Assembly: GCA_963820995.1 (NCBI GenBank) | Contig: CAWGCL010000009.1 | Location: 1-64,000 of the forward strand | Source of the DNA: JAGTVG01 sp963820995 | GTDB taxonomy: Bacteria > Bacteroidota > Bacteroidia > Cytophagales > Cyclobacteriaceae | Length of the DNA stretch: 64,000 nucleotides | Direction: 5' to 3' | Shown here: positions 44,039 through 52,899 of the stretch, piece after piece | Layout: each line of letters opens with the position of its first letter | Position numbering within the stretch: the stretch's first letter is position 1 | Notes under the pieces: generated by a model | Told to the model about the DNA's origin: nothing | Seen by the model: only the letters and a program-made list of their open reading frames with translations | The model's database searches: none | Program-made: the position numbers and the translations under genes

Positions 44039-44934
44039 ATGGATTTAACATTAGTAATTATGGCTGCCGGTATTGGCAGCAGATATGGAGGCGTCAAACA
44101 GCTTGATGGGATTGGTCCCTCAGGGGAAACCATCATGGATTATTCCATATATGATGCGATTGATGCCGGATATACCAAGGTAGTGTTTATTATTAGAAAA
44201 GAACTTCAGGAGGCATTCGATAATCATTACAAAGAGCGTTTTAAGGGAAAGATCAAATTTGAATACGTATACCAGGATGAGTTTAAGAAATATCAAGATA
44301 AATACACAATAGAAAGAACAAAACCATGGGGTACCGGGCATGCAATGTTATCAGTACATGATAAGGTCAATACACCATTTGCCATAATCAATGCGGATGA
44401 CTTTTATGGCAGAAGTGCATTTTTCACCATGGCCGAAGCGCTTATCAGGGAAATCAGGACCCAGAACAGTTGTTCCTCCTGGGTTACAAATTATACAATA
44501 CCTTATCCGATCATGGTACAGTTTCAAGGGGTCTTTGTCACGTTAACGAAGATAAATACCTGGTGGATGTAAGGGAGCTTACGAAGATTGGGAAAAAGGA
44601 CGGGGGAATATTTTATGAGGAAGGGGATCAGTTATTTCCCCTTAAACCGGAAGATCTGGTTTCAATGAATTTCTGGGGGTTCATGCCAAATATCTTTGAT
44701 GATCTGGACCTTGCATTCAAGAATTTTCTTGATGAAAACTATAGCAATCCCAAAGCTGAATTTTATATACCTACTTTTGTAGATGTTATGTTAAAAGCAG
44801 GAAAATCAAAGGTAAAGGTATTGAGTACGGATGAACAATGGCTGGGGGTAACCTATAGGGAGGATAAGCCTATTGTCACTGGCGGTATATCAAATCTGGT
44901 TGAGAAAGGAATATACCCAAAGCGGATATCTTAA
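44039..44934 (+). pseudogene. Sugar-phosphate nucleotidyltransferase with one frameshift
   Basis: Two adjoining frames together give a ~299-residue nucleotidyltransferase. The first part (44039 to about 44470) has the pyrophosphorylase signature LVIMAAGIGSRYGGVKQLDG and INADDFYG; the second (about 44473-44934) gives FLLGYKLYNTLSDHGTVSRG, KDGGIFYEEGDQLFPL, and MNFWGFMPNIFDDL. The family transfers a nucleotide to sugar-1-phosphate. Joining them needs one base restored at about 44465-44475, for example a third T in CAGTTG. Everything else is conserved, so the break is either very recent or a sequencing error; if real the enzyme is truncated to about 175 residues. Confidence 0.82.
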
Positions 44935-45000
44935 TCATTTTTATTTCCTGACAATATTTTTACCTTGCTTATTCATTTATTTTTAATCTAAAATGTACAG

Positions 45001-47304
45001 ATGGGCAATTTTTCAGGGTTGAGCAAGAGATCTTATTCATGGATCATTTTAGTGCTGATCTCTATTCAGGCATTTTTATTTTTTCAGCAATGTGAGAGGA
45101 GAGCCGAATTCGTCGAAATGGTTGAAGAGGATACTTTTCAGCCTGAAGTAGCTAAGGCTTTGCTTGACAGCCAGTATGCTGGAACTGAATCCTGTATTGA
45201 ATGCCATGAGAAAGAGTATTATGAATGGCTTGGATCCCATCACGATGAATCTATGATGGTCGCCAGTGACAGCAGTATTAAAGGGGATTTCAATAATGTT
45301 ACCTTCTTCAAGAATGGGGTTTATACCAGATTTTACAAAGAGGGGGAAAAATATATGGTTAATACTGAGGGGGATGATGGAGCGTATCATGATTATGAGA
45401 TCCTGTATACCTTTGGGACAGAACCATTGCAGCAATATATCGTCGAATTTCCCCGTGGAAGCTTTCAATGTCTTAGAATTGCCTGGGATACAGACTCGAG
45501 TAAGTGGTTTGACCTGTATCCGGATTTTGTCGTTTCAAATAAGGAATGGATACACTGGACAGGGGGCGGGATGAATTGGAACACCGCCTGTGCCGATTGT
45601 CATTCAACAAATCTCAGAAAGAACTATTTCAATGAACCAGATTCGTTCAATACCCAGTTTACTATAATCAATGTCAGTTGCGAAGCATGTCATGGTCCAT
45701 CCCAAGCCCACAACGACTTTATCAATTCTGAATTTTATGATGAATCAGACGCGTATGATGCCTATCAGCATTTATTTTTAACCCGCAGGGATTCCTCTGA
45801 GCAGCAGGTGGATCAGTGTGCCCGCTGTCATTCCAGAAGGGTTCAGTTTACGGAAGCATATAATCATGATGGTTTATTTGAAGATCATTATATGGGTGAA
45901 ATTCTTGCTGACCACCTTTATTTCCCAGATGGACAGATCCTGGAGGAGGATTATGTATATAGTTCATTTGTGCAGACAAAAATGTATCATAATGATGTAA
46001 AATGCACCAATTGTCATAATCCACATACTACCAAACTAAAATACGAAGGGAATAAACTTTGTCTTCAATGCCATGAGGTTGAAAAATACGATGTTTATGA
46101 ACACCATTTCCACGAAATGAATACAGAGGCCGCTTTATGCATTAACTGTCATATGGATGGCAGGTATTATATGGTCAACGATTATCGAAGGGACCATAGT
46201 TTCAGAGTCCCCAGGCCTGATCTGTCAGTAGATTATGGTGTGCCAAATGCCTGTATAAGTTGTCATACCGATAGTACCAATCAATGGGCAAGCGACTGGG
46301 TGGTTGAATGGTACGGACCGGAAAGAGTTAAAAATTATGCGGATGTATTGTGTTTGGGAAGTACCAGAACAGAAGAGGCAGTACCTGATCTTGTCAGGTT
46401 AATAAATGATAAAACACAACCTGCCATTGCCAGGGCAACTGCTGTATGGTACCTCGGATTTATCGATACTGAGTTATCTAACCGAACCATTTTCAATGCT
46501 GCCGGGGATCCGTCACCTCAGGTAAGGTATATTGTTGCAGAGATAATGCAGTCTTTTCCTGCAGAGATCCGATATCAATATCTTGCCCCATTATTAAATG
46601 ATCCATACCGATCAGTCAGAACTATGGCCCTGGATGCTTTAACTGATATTCCAATGACCCAATTTAGTGAGGATTTACGACAAACTTATCTGCAAGTTCT
46701 ACCGGAATACAAAGCCATGCTTGATATGCGTGCTGATTTTACAGGAGGTCAGGCAATGATTGCTAGGTATAATGAACGGCAGGGCAGACCGGAGGCTGCT
46801 GAGAAAGCTTTGAAAAAGGCTGTGATGTTTGACACACTTTTTAATGTTGGGCGTATTAATTTAGCCCACCTGTACCATAACCAGGGGAAGAACCAGGAAG
46901 CCATCGATTTATTCAAGCTGGTGATAAAAATGGAACCACAGTATGATCCCGCATATTATTCTCTGGGATTGTTGTATGCAGAAACAGGAGATATTGAATC
47001 AGCAATACAGTACCTTGCAAGAACCATCAATGTCAATCCAAATAACATGAGGGCATATTACAATCTTGGTTTGGCCTATCAGCAAGCAGGTGAAATAAAA
47101 CAAGCAGAAAGCACCTTCCTAAAAGGACTGGGAATGAATCAGAATGATATTGACATTACCTATGCCCTGGTAATTCTGTATGTCCAGCAGGGATCATTTG
47201 CAAAAGCCAATTCGTATATGCCTCTTTTAAAGTCAAGTTTTCCTAATGAGCCAAACATTATTGAATTGGAAAACCACATTGAGCAGGGCTTGAAGGCCAA
47301 TTAA
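45001..47304 (+). CDS. Octaheme c-type cytochrome fused to HEAT and TPR repeats
   Basis: The 767-residue protein has one N-terminal membrane/signal segment (residues 14-30), eight CxxCH haem motifs (about residues 64, 197, 227, 271, 334, 354, 379, 417: CIECH, CADCH, CEACH, CARCH, CTNCH, CLQCH, CINCH, CISCH), then two to three HEAT-like repeats (about 450-560) and about four TPR repeats (about 570-740, for example AYYSLGLLYAETGDIESAIQ). It would hold haems in the periplasm or outer surface and pass electrons. The family is widespread in Bacteroidota and Planctomycetes but its redox partner is unclear. No respiratory operon surrounds it. Confidence 0.88.
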   Translation: MGNFSGLSKRSYSWIILVLISIQAFLFFQQCERRAEFVEMVEEDTFQPEVAKALLDSQYAGTESCIECHEKEYYEWLGSHHDESMMVASDSSIKGDFNNVTFFKNGVYTRFYKEGEKYMVNTEGDDGAYHDYEILYTFGTEPLQQYIVEFPRGSFQCLRIAWDTDSSKWFDLYPDFVVSNKEWIHWTGGGMNWNTACADCHSTNLRKNYFNEPDSFNTQFTIINVSCEACHGPSQAHNDFINSEFYDESDAYDAYQHLFLTRRDSSEQQVDQCARCHSRRVQFTEAYNHDGLFEDHYMGEILADHLYFPDGQILEEDYVYSSFVQTKMYHNDVKCTNCHNPHTTKLKYEGNKLCLQCHEVEKYDVYEHHFHEMNTEAALCINCHMDGRYYMVNDYRRDHSFRVPRPDLSVDYGVPNACISCHTDSTNQWASDWVVEWYGPERVKNYADVLCLGSTRTEEAVPDLVRLINDKTQPAIARATAVWYLGFIDTELSNRTIFNAAGDPSPQVRYIVAEIMQSFPAEIRYQYLAPLLNDPYRSVRTMALDALTDIPMTQFSEDLRQTYLQVLPEYKAMLDMRADFTGGQAMIARYNERQGRPEAAEKALKKAVMFDTLFNVGRINLAHLYHNQGKNQEAIDLFKLVIKMEPQYDPAYYSLGLLYAETGDIESAIQYLARTINVNPNNMRAYYNLGLAYQQAGEIKQAESTFLKGLGMNQNDIDITYALVILYVQQGSFAKANSYMPLLKSSFPNEPNIIELENHIEQGLKAN

Positions 47305-47454
47305 AAAAATGAATCAAGCACTGATAATAGGATAAACCCGGATTCCGAGTCTGTTTCTAATATATATCACTGGAAGATTTATGGCATTTGAAATGAAAAT
47401 GGGATTTAATATATTGCGCAACAATGAATTGAACGGATAAAAACACCGGAGTTG

Positions 47455-48183
47455 ATGAAAAAGATATTTGTTTTCCTGTATCAGTTGTATAAATGGTTGT
47501 TTGTCTTGCCTTTCTTCCTCGTCAATTCCGTATTTTTTGGAATATTGGCTGTAATAATTTCTTTATTGACAAGTCGAAAAACTGGCAATTTTCAGGCAGG
47601 GGTAATGTGGGCGAATTTAAACTGTTTTTTAACACCGGTTATTGTAAAAGTTAAAGGAAGAGAAAATATCGATCCCAATCAATCCTATATAATCGTTGTA
47701 AATCATCAAAGTGCCTATGATATTTTAGTGTTAAACGCCCGGCTTGGCATTGATTTTAAATGGGTGATGAAAAAAGAGATCAAAAAGATACCCGGTATAG
47801 GTTTTGGAAGTCAGGCTCTTGGCCATATTTTTATTGACAGGTCAAGTACCAAGGCAGCAATTGAAACCATTAATTCTATAAAATCAAAAATTAAAGAGGG
47901 GACTTCCCTTGTTATATTTCCGGAAGGTACCCGAAGCCGGACACTTGAAATGTTACCTTTTAAAAAAGGAGCTTTCTGGTTTGCTTTTGACCTGAACCTG
48001 CCAATTCTTCCGGTAACCATTAATGGGACCAGGGAAATTCTGCCTTCCGGGACTATGAACCTGTTGCCTGGCAAAGCGGAGATCATAATTCATCCGGCCA
48101 TAAATATAAATGAATATTCTAAAGATACCATGCCGGATCTGATCGCAGAGACAAGGGCTCGGATTCAGGGTAGTTTGAAATAA
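47455..48183 (+). CDS. plsC: 1-acyl-sn-glycerol-3-phosphate acyltransferase
   Basis: The 242-residue membrane enzyme adds the second acyl chain to lysophosphatidic acid. It has an N-terminal membrane helix (about 10-37), the catalytic NHQSAYDIL (HxxxxD), substrate-binding FIDRSS, and FPEGTRSR with VTINGTREILPSG. ATG 47455 is preferred to the preceding TTG. Essential phospholipid function is usual, though several copies can occur. The spacing (150 bases after the cytochrome) suggests its own promoter. Confidence 0.9.
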   Translation: MKKIFVFLYQLYKWLFVLPFFLVNSVFFGILAVIISLLTSRKTGNFQAGVMWANLNCFLTPVIVKVKGRENIDPNQSYIIVVNHQSAYDILVLNARLGIDFKWVMKKEIKKIPGIGFGSQALGHIFIDRSSTKAAIETINSIKSKIKEGTSLVIFPEGTRSRTLEMLPFKKGAFWFAFDLNLPILPVTINGTREILPSGTMNLLPGKAEIIIHPAININEYSKDTMPDLIAETRARIQGSLK

Positions 48184-48333
48184 GTCATTTGCTACAGAAA
48201 GTATCAAAACACCCTATAAACTACCATAATATAGAGCTAACATAGTTTTTCATCTCCTGCGTGCAGGTTTATTATCTAAGAATTTATTCTATGGAAGAAA
48301 TTTAGCTAAAGGAATAATTTTTATTCAACCAGG

Positions 48334-48578
48334 ATCACAGAATATACAGGATTAAACCGGATGATATTCTTTATATTATAGGCCTTAGGGAGTATTTTTC
48401 ATATTATACGCATGAAAAACGAATTATTGCACTGGCAGCTTTAAAGATCCTTGAAGAAACCTTGCCCGGAAGCATGTTTATTTGGATACATAAATCATAC
48501 ATCATCCCGATTCAAAAGCTTAAAAAGGTGGAGGGAAATATGTTGGATTTATGGGTAAAGAAAATCAAATCCCGATAG
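48334..48578 (+). pseudogene. LytTR DNA-binding domain remnant
   Basis: An open stretch of about 80 codons with no start codon reads YRIKPDDILYIIGLREYFSY, EETLPGSM, FIWIHKSYIIPIQKLKKVEG and ends KSR at TAG 48576-48578. This is the C-terminal DNA-binding domain of LytTR response regulators (DILYIE, LP..F.R.H.SY.V). A TAA precedes it in frame and no receiver domain is visible upstream. The core (Phe, His, Ser-Tyr) is intact, although the usual Arg of F-x-R-x-H is Trp-Ile, so the remnant is moderately decayed. Confidence 0.7.
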
Positions 48579-48596
48579 GACGAATGCTATCGGGAT
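48569..48596 (-). terminator. 10-bp hairpin, possible minus-strand terminator
   Basis: ATCCCGATAG and CTATCGGGAT are perfect inverted repeats around an 8-base loop. It lies 45 bases past the stop of the minus-strand beta-propeller gene and is followed on that strand by TTGATTTTC, a weak T-rich tail. It overlaps the last codons of the LytTR remnant. Confidence 0.5.
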
Positions 48597-48640
48597 AAGG
48601 AATTTAAGGTTTTTGCCAGTTAATTTACATTCATTAAAGA

Positions 48641-50137
48641 TTAATAGGTATAGCTAACAAAAGCGATTTCCTTACTGTCAGGTGACCAGGACGGTACGTT
48701 TATCGTTCCCTGTCCGCCATAAAGGTGGGCAATGACCTTTATGTCACCGCCATCAGTCGGCATAAGCCTCAGCATTACATTTTTGTTAGGAGGATGGTCT
48801 CCAGGTGCCACCGGATCCACGTATGAAATAAAGGCAATCCATTTCCCATCAGGAGATGGGTGAGGGAACCAGTTCTGAAAGTCATCAGAAGTAAGTTGTT
48901 TCTGTTCAGATCCATCGGTTTTCATTCTCCAGATCTCCATCGATCCGGATTGGCATGAATTGAAATAGATATATTTCCCATCAAGACTATAGTCCGGGCC
49001 ATCATCCAGGCAATTGGAAGATGTCAGTCGAGTTTCCTTGCCGCCATTTCTCTTGATCTCATAAATGTCGTAATGTTTACTGACTTCTCTTCCTCCGACA
49101 AATGCCAGCTTTTTGCTGTCAGCCGACCATCCATGCCAATAGGAAGGTCCCATTTCAGTAACAAGTTTAGGATTGCCCCCTTCGTATGGGATTAAGTAAA
49201 TGCGGCTCCCTATGTCTTTGTCACCGTTACTGGCTGCAATCCATTTCCCATCCGGAGAGATCCCATGATCATTGTTGAAATTACTGAGTTCTCCTGTTTC
49301 GACCGTGTAGGGTTCTCCACCGGAAACTGGTATTTTATAGAGTTTCCCACCTCCGTTGAATAATAATTTCTGTTCGGTAAATGACCAGTTAGGCGCTTCA
49401 AAAAGATCCTTTTTCGTATAAATTTCACGTCGATTTAATGATTCCAGGTTTATGACCTCAAGTCTGCTGGTAACCCCTTCCCGTGAGTTTTCCTTTCCAG
49501 CTTCAACGGGTACTGAAATTCTAACATTGTTGAAGATGATCTGTTGAAAGTTATATTCATTATGTGAGCATACAAATAATCCAACGTAAACGCTACTGCT
49601 CATATCCATCGTATATTCCCCGACTTTTTTAAGTATTTCTCCTTCTTTTGCAACCTTCATAGTATAAGTATTACCCTTTCTTTCCAATTGTATTATATCC
49701 GGATTTTCCTCGGGAGCTCTTATCTCTGCCATCTCCCCATTGATTTTCTCACGGTATTGCAAAGAAGTCAAACCGTCTCCATGAACAGTAACTGAAACAT
49801 GTGGGGCATTAGGGTCAAGTCCCTGGCGAATCATCCAACCCCCTTTTCGATGTGGTTCCGGATTATCCCCAATGAATTTCATTTTGGCATAAAGGATGAA
49901 ATCCCCTTCCATAATCCGCCATAAATAGTGAAACTCATCAGAATTAAACCATATGTTCTCTCCGGATCCTCCTACGAGATATTCATCGGTACCCCTGTCA
50001 TATGCCACTGAGCCATCAATTTTGACATCCCCAATGTCAGATTGCCCATCAAAGATGCCATAAACGGATAGTTGTGCCATGGTAGAGTTTATTGTTAATA
50101 TGCCAATAAAACTAATGAATAATAATATCCTTCTCAT
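48641..50137 (-). CDS. Secreted beta-propeller protein (TolB/PD40 type)
   Basis: The 498-residue precursor has a signal peptide (residues 1-21, ending MAQ), a concanavalin-like N-terminal domain (about 25-210; DEFHYLWRIMEGDFILYAKM, GGWMIRQGLD, resembling DUF1349) and five to six WD40-like PD40 repeats (about 250-490; ISPDGKWIAASNGDKDIGSR, YSLDGKYIYFNS, PSPDGKWIAFISYVD, WSPDSKEIAFVSYTY). It is likely a periplasmic or surface binding protein. It lies 12 bases from the upstream sugar-isomerase-like gene, so they form an operon, suggesting a role in sugar metabolism. Confidence 0.87.
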   Translation of the reverse strand: MRRILLFISFIGILTINSTMAQLSVYGIFDGQSDIGDVKIDGSVAYDRGTDEYLVGGSGENIWFNSDEFHYLWRIMEGDFILYAKMKFIGDNPEPHRKGGWMIRQGLDPNAPHVSVTVHGDGLTSLQYREKINGEMAEIRAPEENPDIIQLERKGNTYTMKVAKEGEILKKVGEYTMDMSSSVYVGLFVCSHNEYNFQQIIFNNVRISVPVEAGKENSREGVTSRLEVINLESLNRREIYTKKDLFEAPNWSFTEQKLLFNGGGKLYKIPVSGGEPYTVETGELSNFNNDHGISPDGKWIAASNGDKDIGSRIYLIPYEGGNPKLVTEMGPSYWHGWSADSKKLAFVGGREVSKHYDIYEIKRNGGKETRLTSSNCLDDGPDYSLDGKYIYFNSCQSGSMEIWRMKTDGSEQKQLTSDDFQNWFPHPSPDGKWIAFISYVDPVAPGDHPPNKNVMLRLMPTDGGDIKVIAHLYGGQGTINVPSWSPDSKEIAFVSYTY

Positions 50138-50149
50138 AGTATATTTATT

Positions 50150-50983
50150 TTATAGTAATGATAAAACACCTTTTATATAGCCAATAGATTCAGCAAGACC
50201 GGCTATGGGATCTTCTTCATCTTTCTCATATTCAAAACTGGCTACTCCCGAATATTTATTTTCCACCAAAACCTTTAAAAATGCCTGTATATCAATAACG
50301 CCTCTTCCAATCTCGACCGTATCTCCTTCAGCAGTTGATTTATCGACATCTTTCAGGTGTACATCCAGCAAGCGGTCAAAATATTTTAGCGCTTCTTTTG
50401 CAGGATCTAATCCTATTCGTTGCGTGTGGCCAATGTCCATACACATTCCGATCCTTTTATCTCTTTTTGCAACTTTATCGATTATGCTTTCGGGGCTGGG
50501 ATATACATCATCTCCTGGTCCATGATTGTGAATTGCAACTTGTATATCTGTTTCCTTCACTTTTTCTTCAACCAGATCCAGGAGATCATGATTTGGCACT
50601 CCAATTATAGTTTTCAGTCCAGCTGCTTTTGCATACCTGAATGCATTTATCACTTCATCTTCGTTATTCATGTATATAACTCCGGCGCCATAAAGATGAA
50701 TCCCCGCTTTTTCCACTTTGTTTTTAGCAATTAAAATTTCATCATTTGTGTCCTCAAGTGGCATGTGCATGCTCTTCAATGCAATGTTGTTGATGCCTAC
50801 TTTACTTGTCATTTTGAGTGTTTCATCCAGGCTGAACTCCCTGAAAGTGTAGGAAGCTATCCCAAGTTTAATTTTTTTATCGCCAAGTATTCGGGTTGAT
50901 CCACTTGATACTTTGGGTAAAAATGTGGCAGGAATGGCTAATCCTGCAATCTTTATAAAATTTCTTCGGTGTGTTTTTTTCAT
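50150..50983 (-). CDS. Tat-exported sugar phosphate isomerase/epimerase (TIM barrel)
   Basis: The 277-residue protein has a twin-arginine signal (HRRNFIKIAGLAIPATF) followed by an AP-endonuclease-2-type TIM barrel: KLGIASYTFREFSLDETLKM, KAAGLKTIIGVPNHDLLDL, VAIHNHGPGDDVYPSPESII, RIGMCMDIGHTQRIG and DVHLKDVDKSTAEG with metal-binding His, Asp and Glu residues. Such proteins isomerise or epimerise sugars; the periplasmic ones in Bacteroidota are common in carbohydrate loci. Upstream of the propeller gene with 12 bases between. The exact reaction is unknown. Confidence 0.86.
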   Translation of the reverse strand: MKKTHRRNFIKIAGLAIPATFLPKVSSGSTRILGDKKIKLGIASYTFREFSLDETLKMTSKVGINNIALKSMHMPLEDTNDEILIAKNKVEKAGIHLYGAGVIYMNNEDEVINAFRYAKAAGLKTIIGVPNHDLLDLVEEKVKETDIQVAIHNHGPGDDVYPSPESIIDKVAKRDKRIGMCMDIGHTQRIGLDPAKEALKYFDRLLDVHLKDVDKSTAEGDTVEIGRGVIDIQAFLKVLVENKYSGVASFEYEKDEEDPIAGLAESIGYIKGVLSLL

Positions 50984-51185
50984 AGTTCTAATATAAAAAT
51001 TGTGATGGCATAAAATAGGTAAAATAATTTTAAAAGCCTAGAAGTGAAGAGAAGATAAAATATCAATCAGAGATAAAATTATGACGGGATATGATTGATC
51101 GCTAAAATGTGATATAGCAAAGGAGATCATGCATACCCGGATCTTAATCCGTGATTCAGGAATTATGGAGAAAGTACCTGCTGTA

Positions 51186-52370
51186 CTATTCTATAACTTG
51201 AGGTATTATATACTGACCTGCTTCTGTATAGTTCAAAGCAGGAACGAATGAGATAAGGTTATTGTTTTCATCGCTTCCTTCCGGGGAATGGATTGTTTTG
51301 ATCCCAAGGTCTATGGGATATTCAGAAGCATTGATCTCAGCCTGATTTGTTTTAGGATTCTGTGCCAGAAGAAAAAATATAAATATGAGCATAATGATCG
51401 ATACTGTTCCATATTTTAAATAATGTCGCTCAACTTTCTTCATGAAATAGAATATCATGTAACTTGTTAGAATAAAGTATCCAATAAAGAGCAATTTGAC
51501 ATACAGATCATTTAGTATGGGAGAAACCTGCAGTGCAAGAAGGGATATCGAAAGATAGATTATCAGCACTTTATATTCTCCGGGAGGTTTAAACAGTATT
51601 TCCTTTTTTCGCTGGTTACTATTGCCTTCCTTAGCGATCAAAAAAGCTGTCATCAATACAATCGTTAATGTTAAACCCCACTGAAGGACGTTTAGCCCCA
51701 TCATTCTGTCATTCAGGGCTGGAAGTTCCGCAGGATAAGTTCGGAATAAATGCATAAACAGAATGGCCATTAATACTACCATCGTAAACATAAGGCTATT
51801 CCCCGGATATTTGAATTTTGATGAAATATACAGGAATGCTGTTGATGTTAAAAAGGTAATTATTAAGGTATAAATTAGCGGATTATTAAGCACTAATTCC
51901 GGGAACATGGACGCTGACAGATACATTGAATTCATTTGTAACAGTCCCATAGTTGTTGGAAGGGAAAGCTCAATCATCAATGATGACATAAATGTATTAC
52001 TCAGCAAATATTCATTAATTTGAAACACAGCAAAGACAATAAATAATAAGCCAAGAATTTTATCAATAACTACATAAGGGATCCGGAAGGTGCTCTTCAT
52101 AAGTTTTATCGCGATCAATACACCAAATACCCCTGGGAAGACACTCAGGCTGTCAAGGGATTCCATTCCTGGGAAATAATGAAGAAAACCGGCTTTAAAT
52201 ACGCTCGTTAATGTAAGGTAAATCAATGAGATAGTGAAAAGGAGCAACAGGGATAAGATCGGTTGTATATTATGTTTTAAACTGACATACATGCTGGCAA
52301 ACAGTATGCCGATATACGTAACAGTAAATAGAATTTCCTGATTAGTGAATAAAAATAACTTGTCAATCAT
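51186..52370 (-). CDS. Polytopic membrane protein, unrecognised family
   Basis: The 394-residue protein has about ten membrane helices (residues 10-27, 37-55, 80-95, 105-125, 165-185, 195-215, 230-250, 265-285, 290-315, 325-345). It has a periplasm-facing motif HYFPGMESLDSLSVFPGVFG and a C-terminal soluble tail of about 60 residues (EINASEYPIDLGIKTIHSPE). I cannot name the family. The overall helical arrangement with a conserved Arg/Glu loop vaguely recalls Lgt-type prolipoprotein diacylglyceryl transferases, but the H-GGL signature is absent. It stands alone between the isomerase operon and pckA. Confidence 0.6.
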   Translation of the reverse strand: MIDKLFLFTNQEILFTVTYIGILFASMYVSLKHNIQPILSLLLLFTISLIYLTLTSVFKAGFLHYFPGMESLDSLSVFPGVFGVLIAIKLMKSTFRIPYVVIDKILGLLFIVFAVFQINEYLLSNTFMSSLMIELSLPTTMGLLQMNSMYLSASMFPELVLNNPLIYTLIITFLTSTAFLYISSKFKYPGNSLMFTMVVLMAILFMHLFRTYPAELPALNDRMMGLNVLQWGLTLTIVLMTAFLIAKEGNSNQRKKEILFKPPGEYKVLIIYLSISLLALQVSPILNDLYVKLLFIGYFILTSYMIFYFMKKVERHYLKYGTVSIIMLIFIFFLLAQNPKTNQAEINASEYPIDLGIKTIHSPEGSDENNNLISFVPALNYTEAGQYIIPQVIE

Positions 52371-52899
52371 TGATCTTAGGCCAGTTATAATAGATAGACA
52401 CTCAATTGCTATAAAGGGTTTAAACGGACCTGCAGTTTTTTTTAAATGCTTTAATGGAGGGATTTTTTGATTTCATTAACAATCTAAAGATTATGATGTG
52501 GTATCCGCTATTGACCTTGCGAACCCTGTCACATCATATTATAATTTATACCCATAATAAGGATGTAAAAAAATTGATAAAAAGTTATGAAGATAACATA
52601 ATATGTAAATTTAATAACGTAAATTTGTTATATATAAAAAAGTAAAGAGTTCTTTGAATGATAACTGAATCGATCAGTTAGAGGTTCAATATAATGATTA
52701 TAGTTCTTTAAGATTCTTAATAAGGGATATTTTAAAGATTTCAGGGTATATGACATCAACCGGAATCATTAAATAATTACTGATGCTACCAGCTATGTCC
52801 TTAATTTGATTTATAAGACTTTAAAATTTTATAATAATGCTTTACTGTTTAGTCGAAGCAAATTTTTAATTACCTAAATTTAAACAATACTCGAAAATT
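52371..52899. other. AT-rich leader of PEP carboxykinase
   Basis: 529 bases without a gene I can support. A 63-codon plus-strand frame at 52454-52645 has neither family resemblance nor a good start context. No hairpin or repeat stands out. It likely carries the pckA promoter, but no exact TAnnTTTG match lies close to the ATG. Confidence 0.5.

Noticed and set aside
51129..51252. 40-codon plus-strand frame after AAAGGAG near 51129
   Set aside because: Spacing to ATG is only three bases, and the rest is antisense to the membrane-protein gene.
52454..52645. 63-residue protein gene
   Set aside because: AT-rich, no family, no start-site context, region otherwise gene-free.
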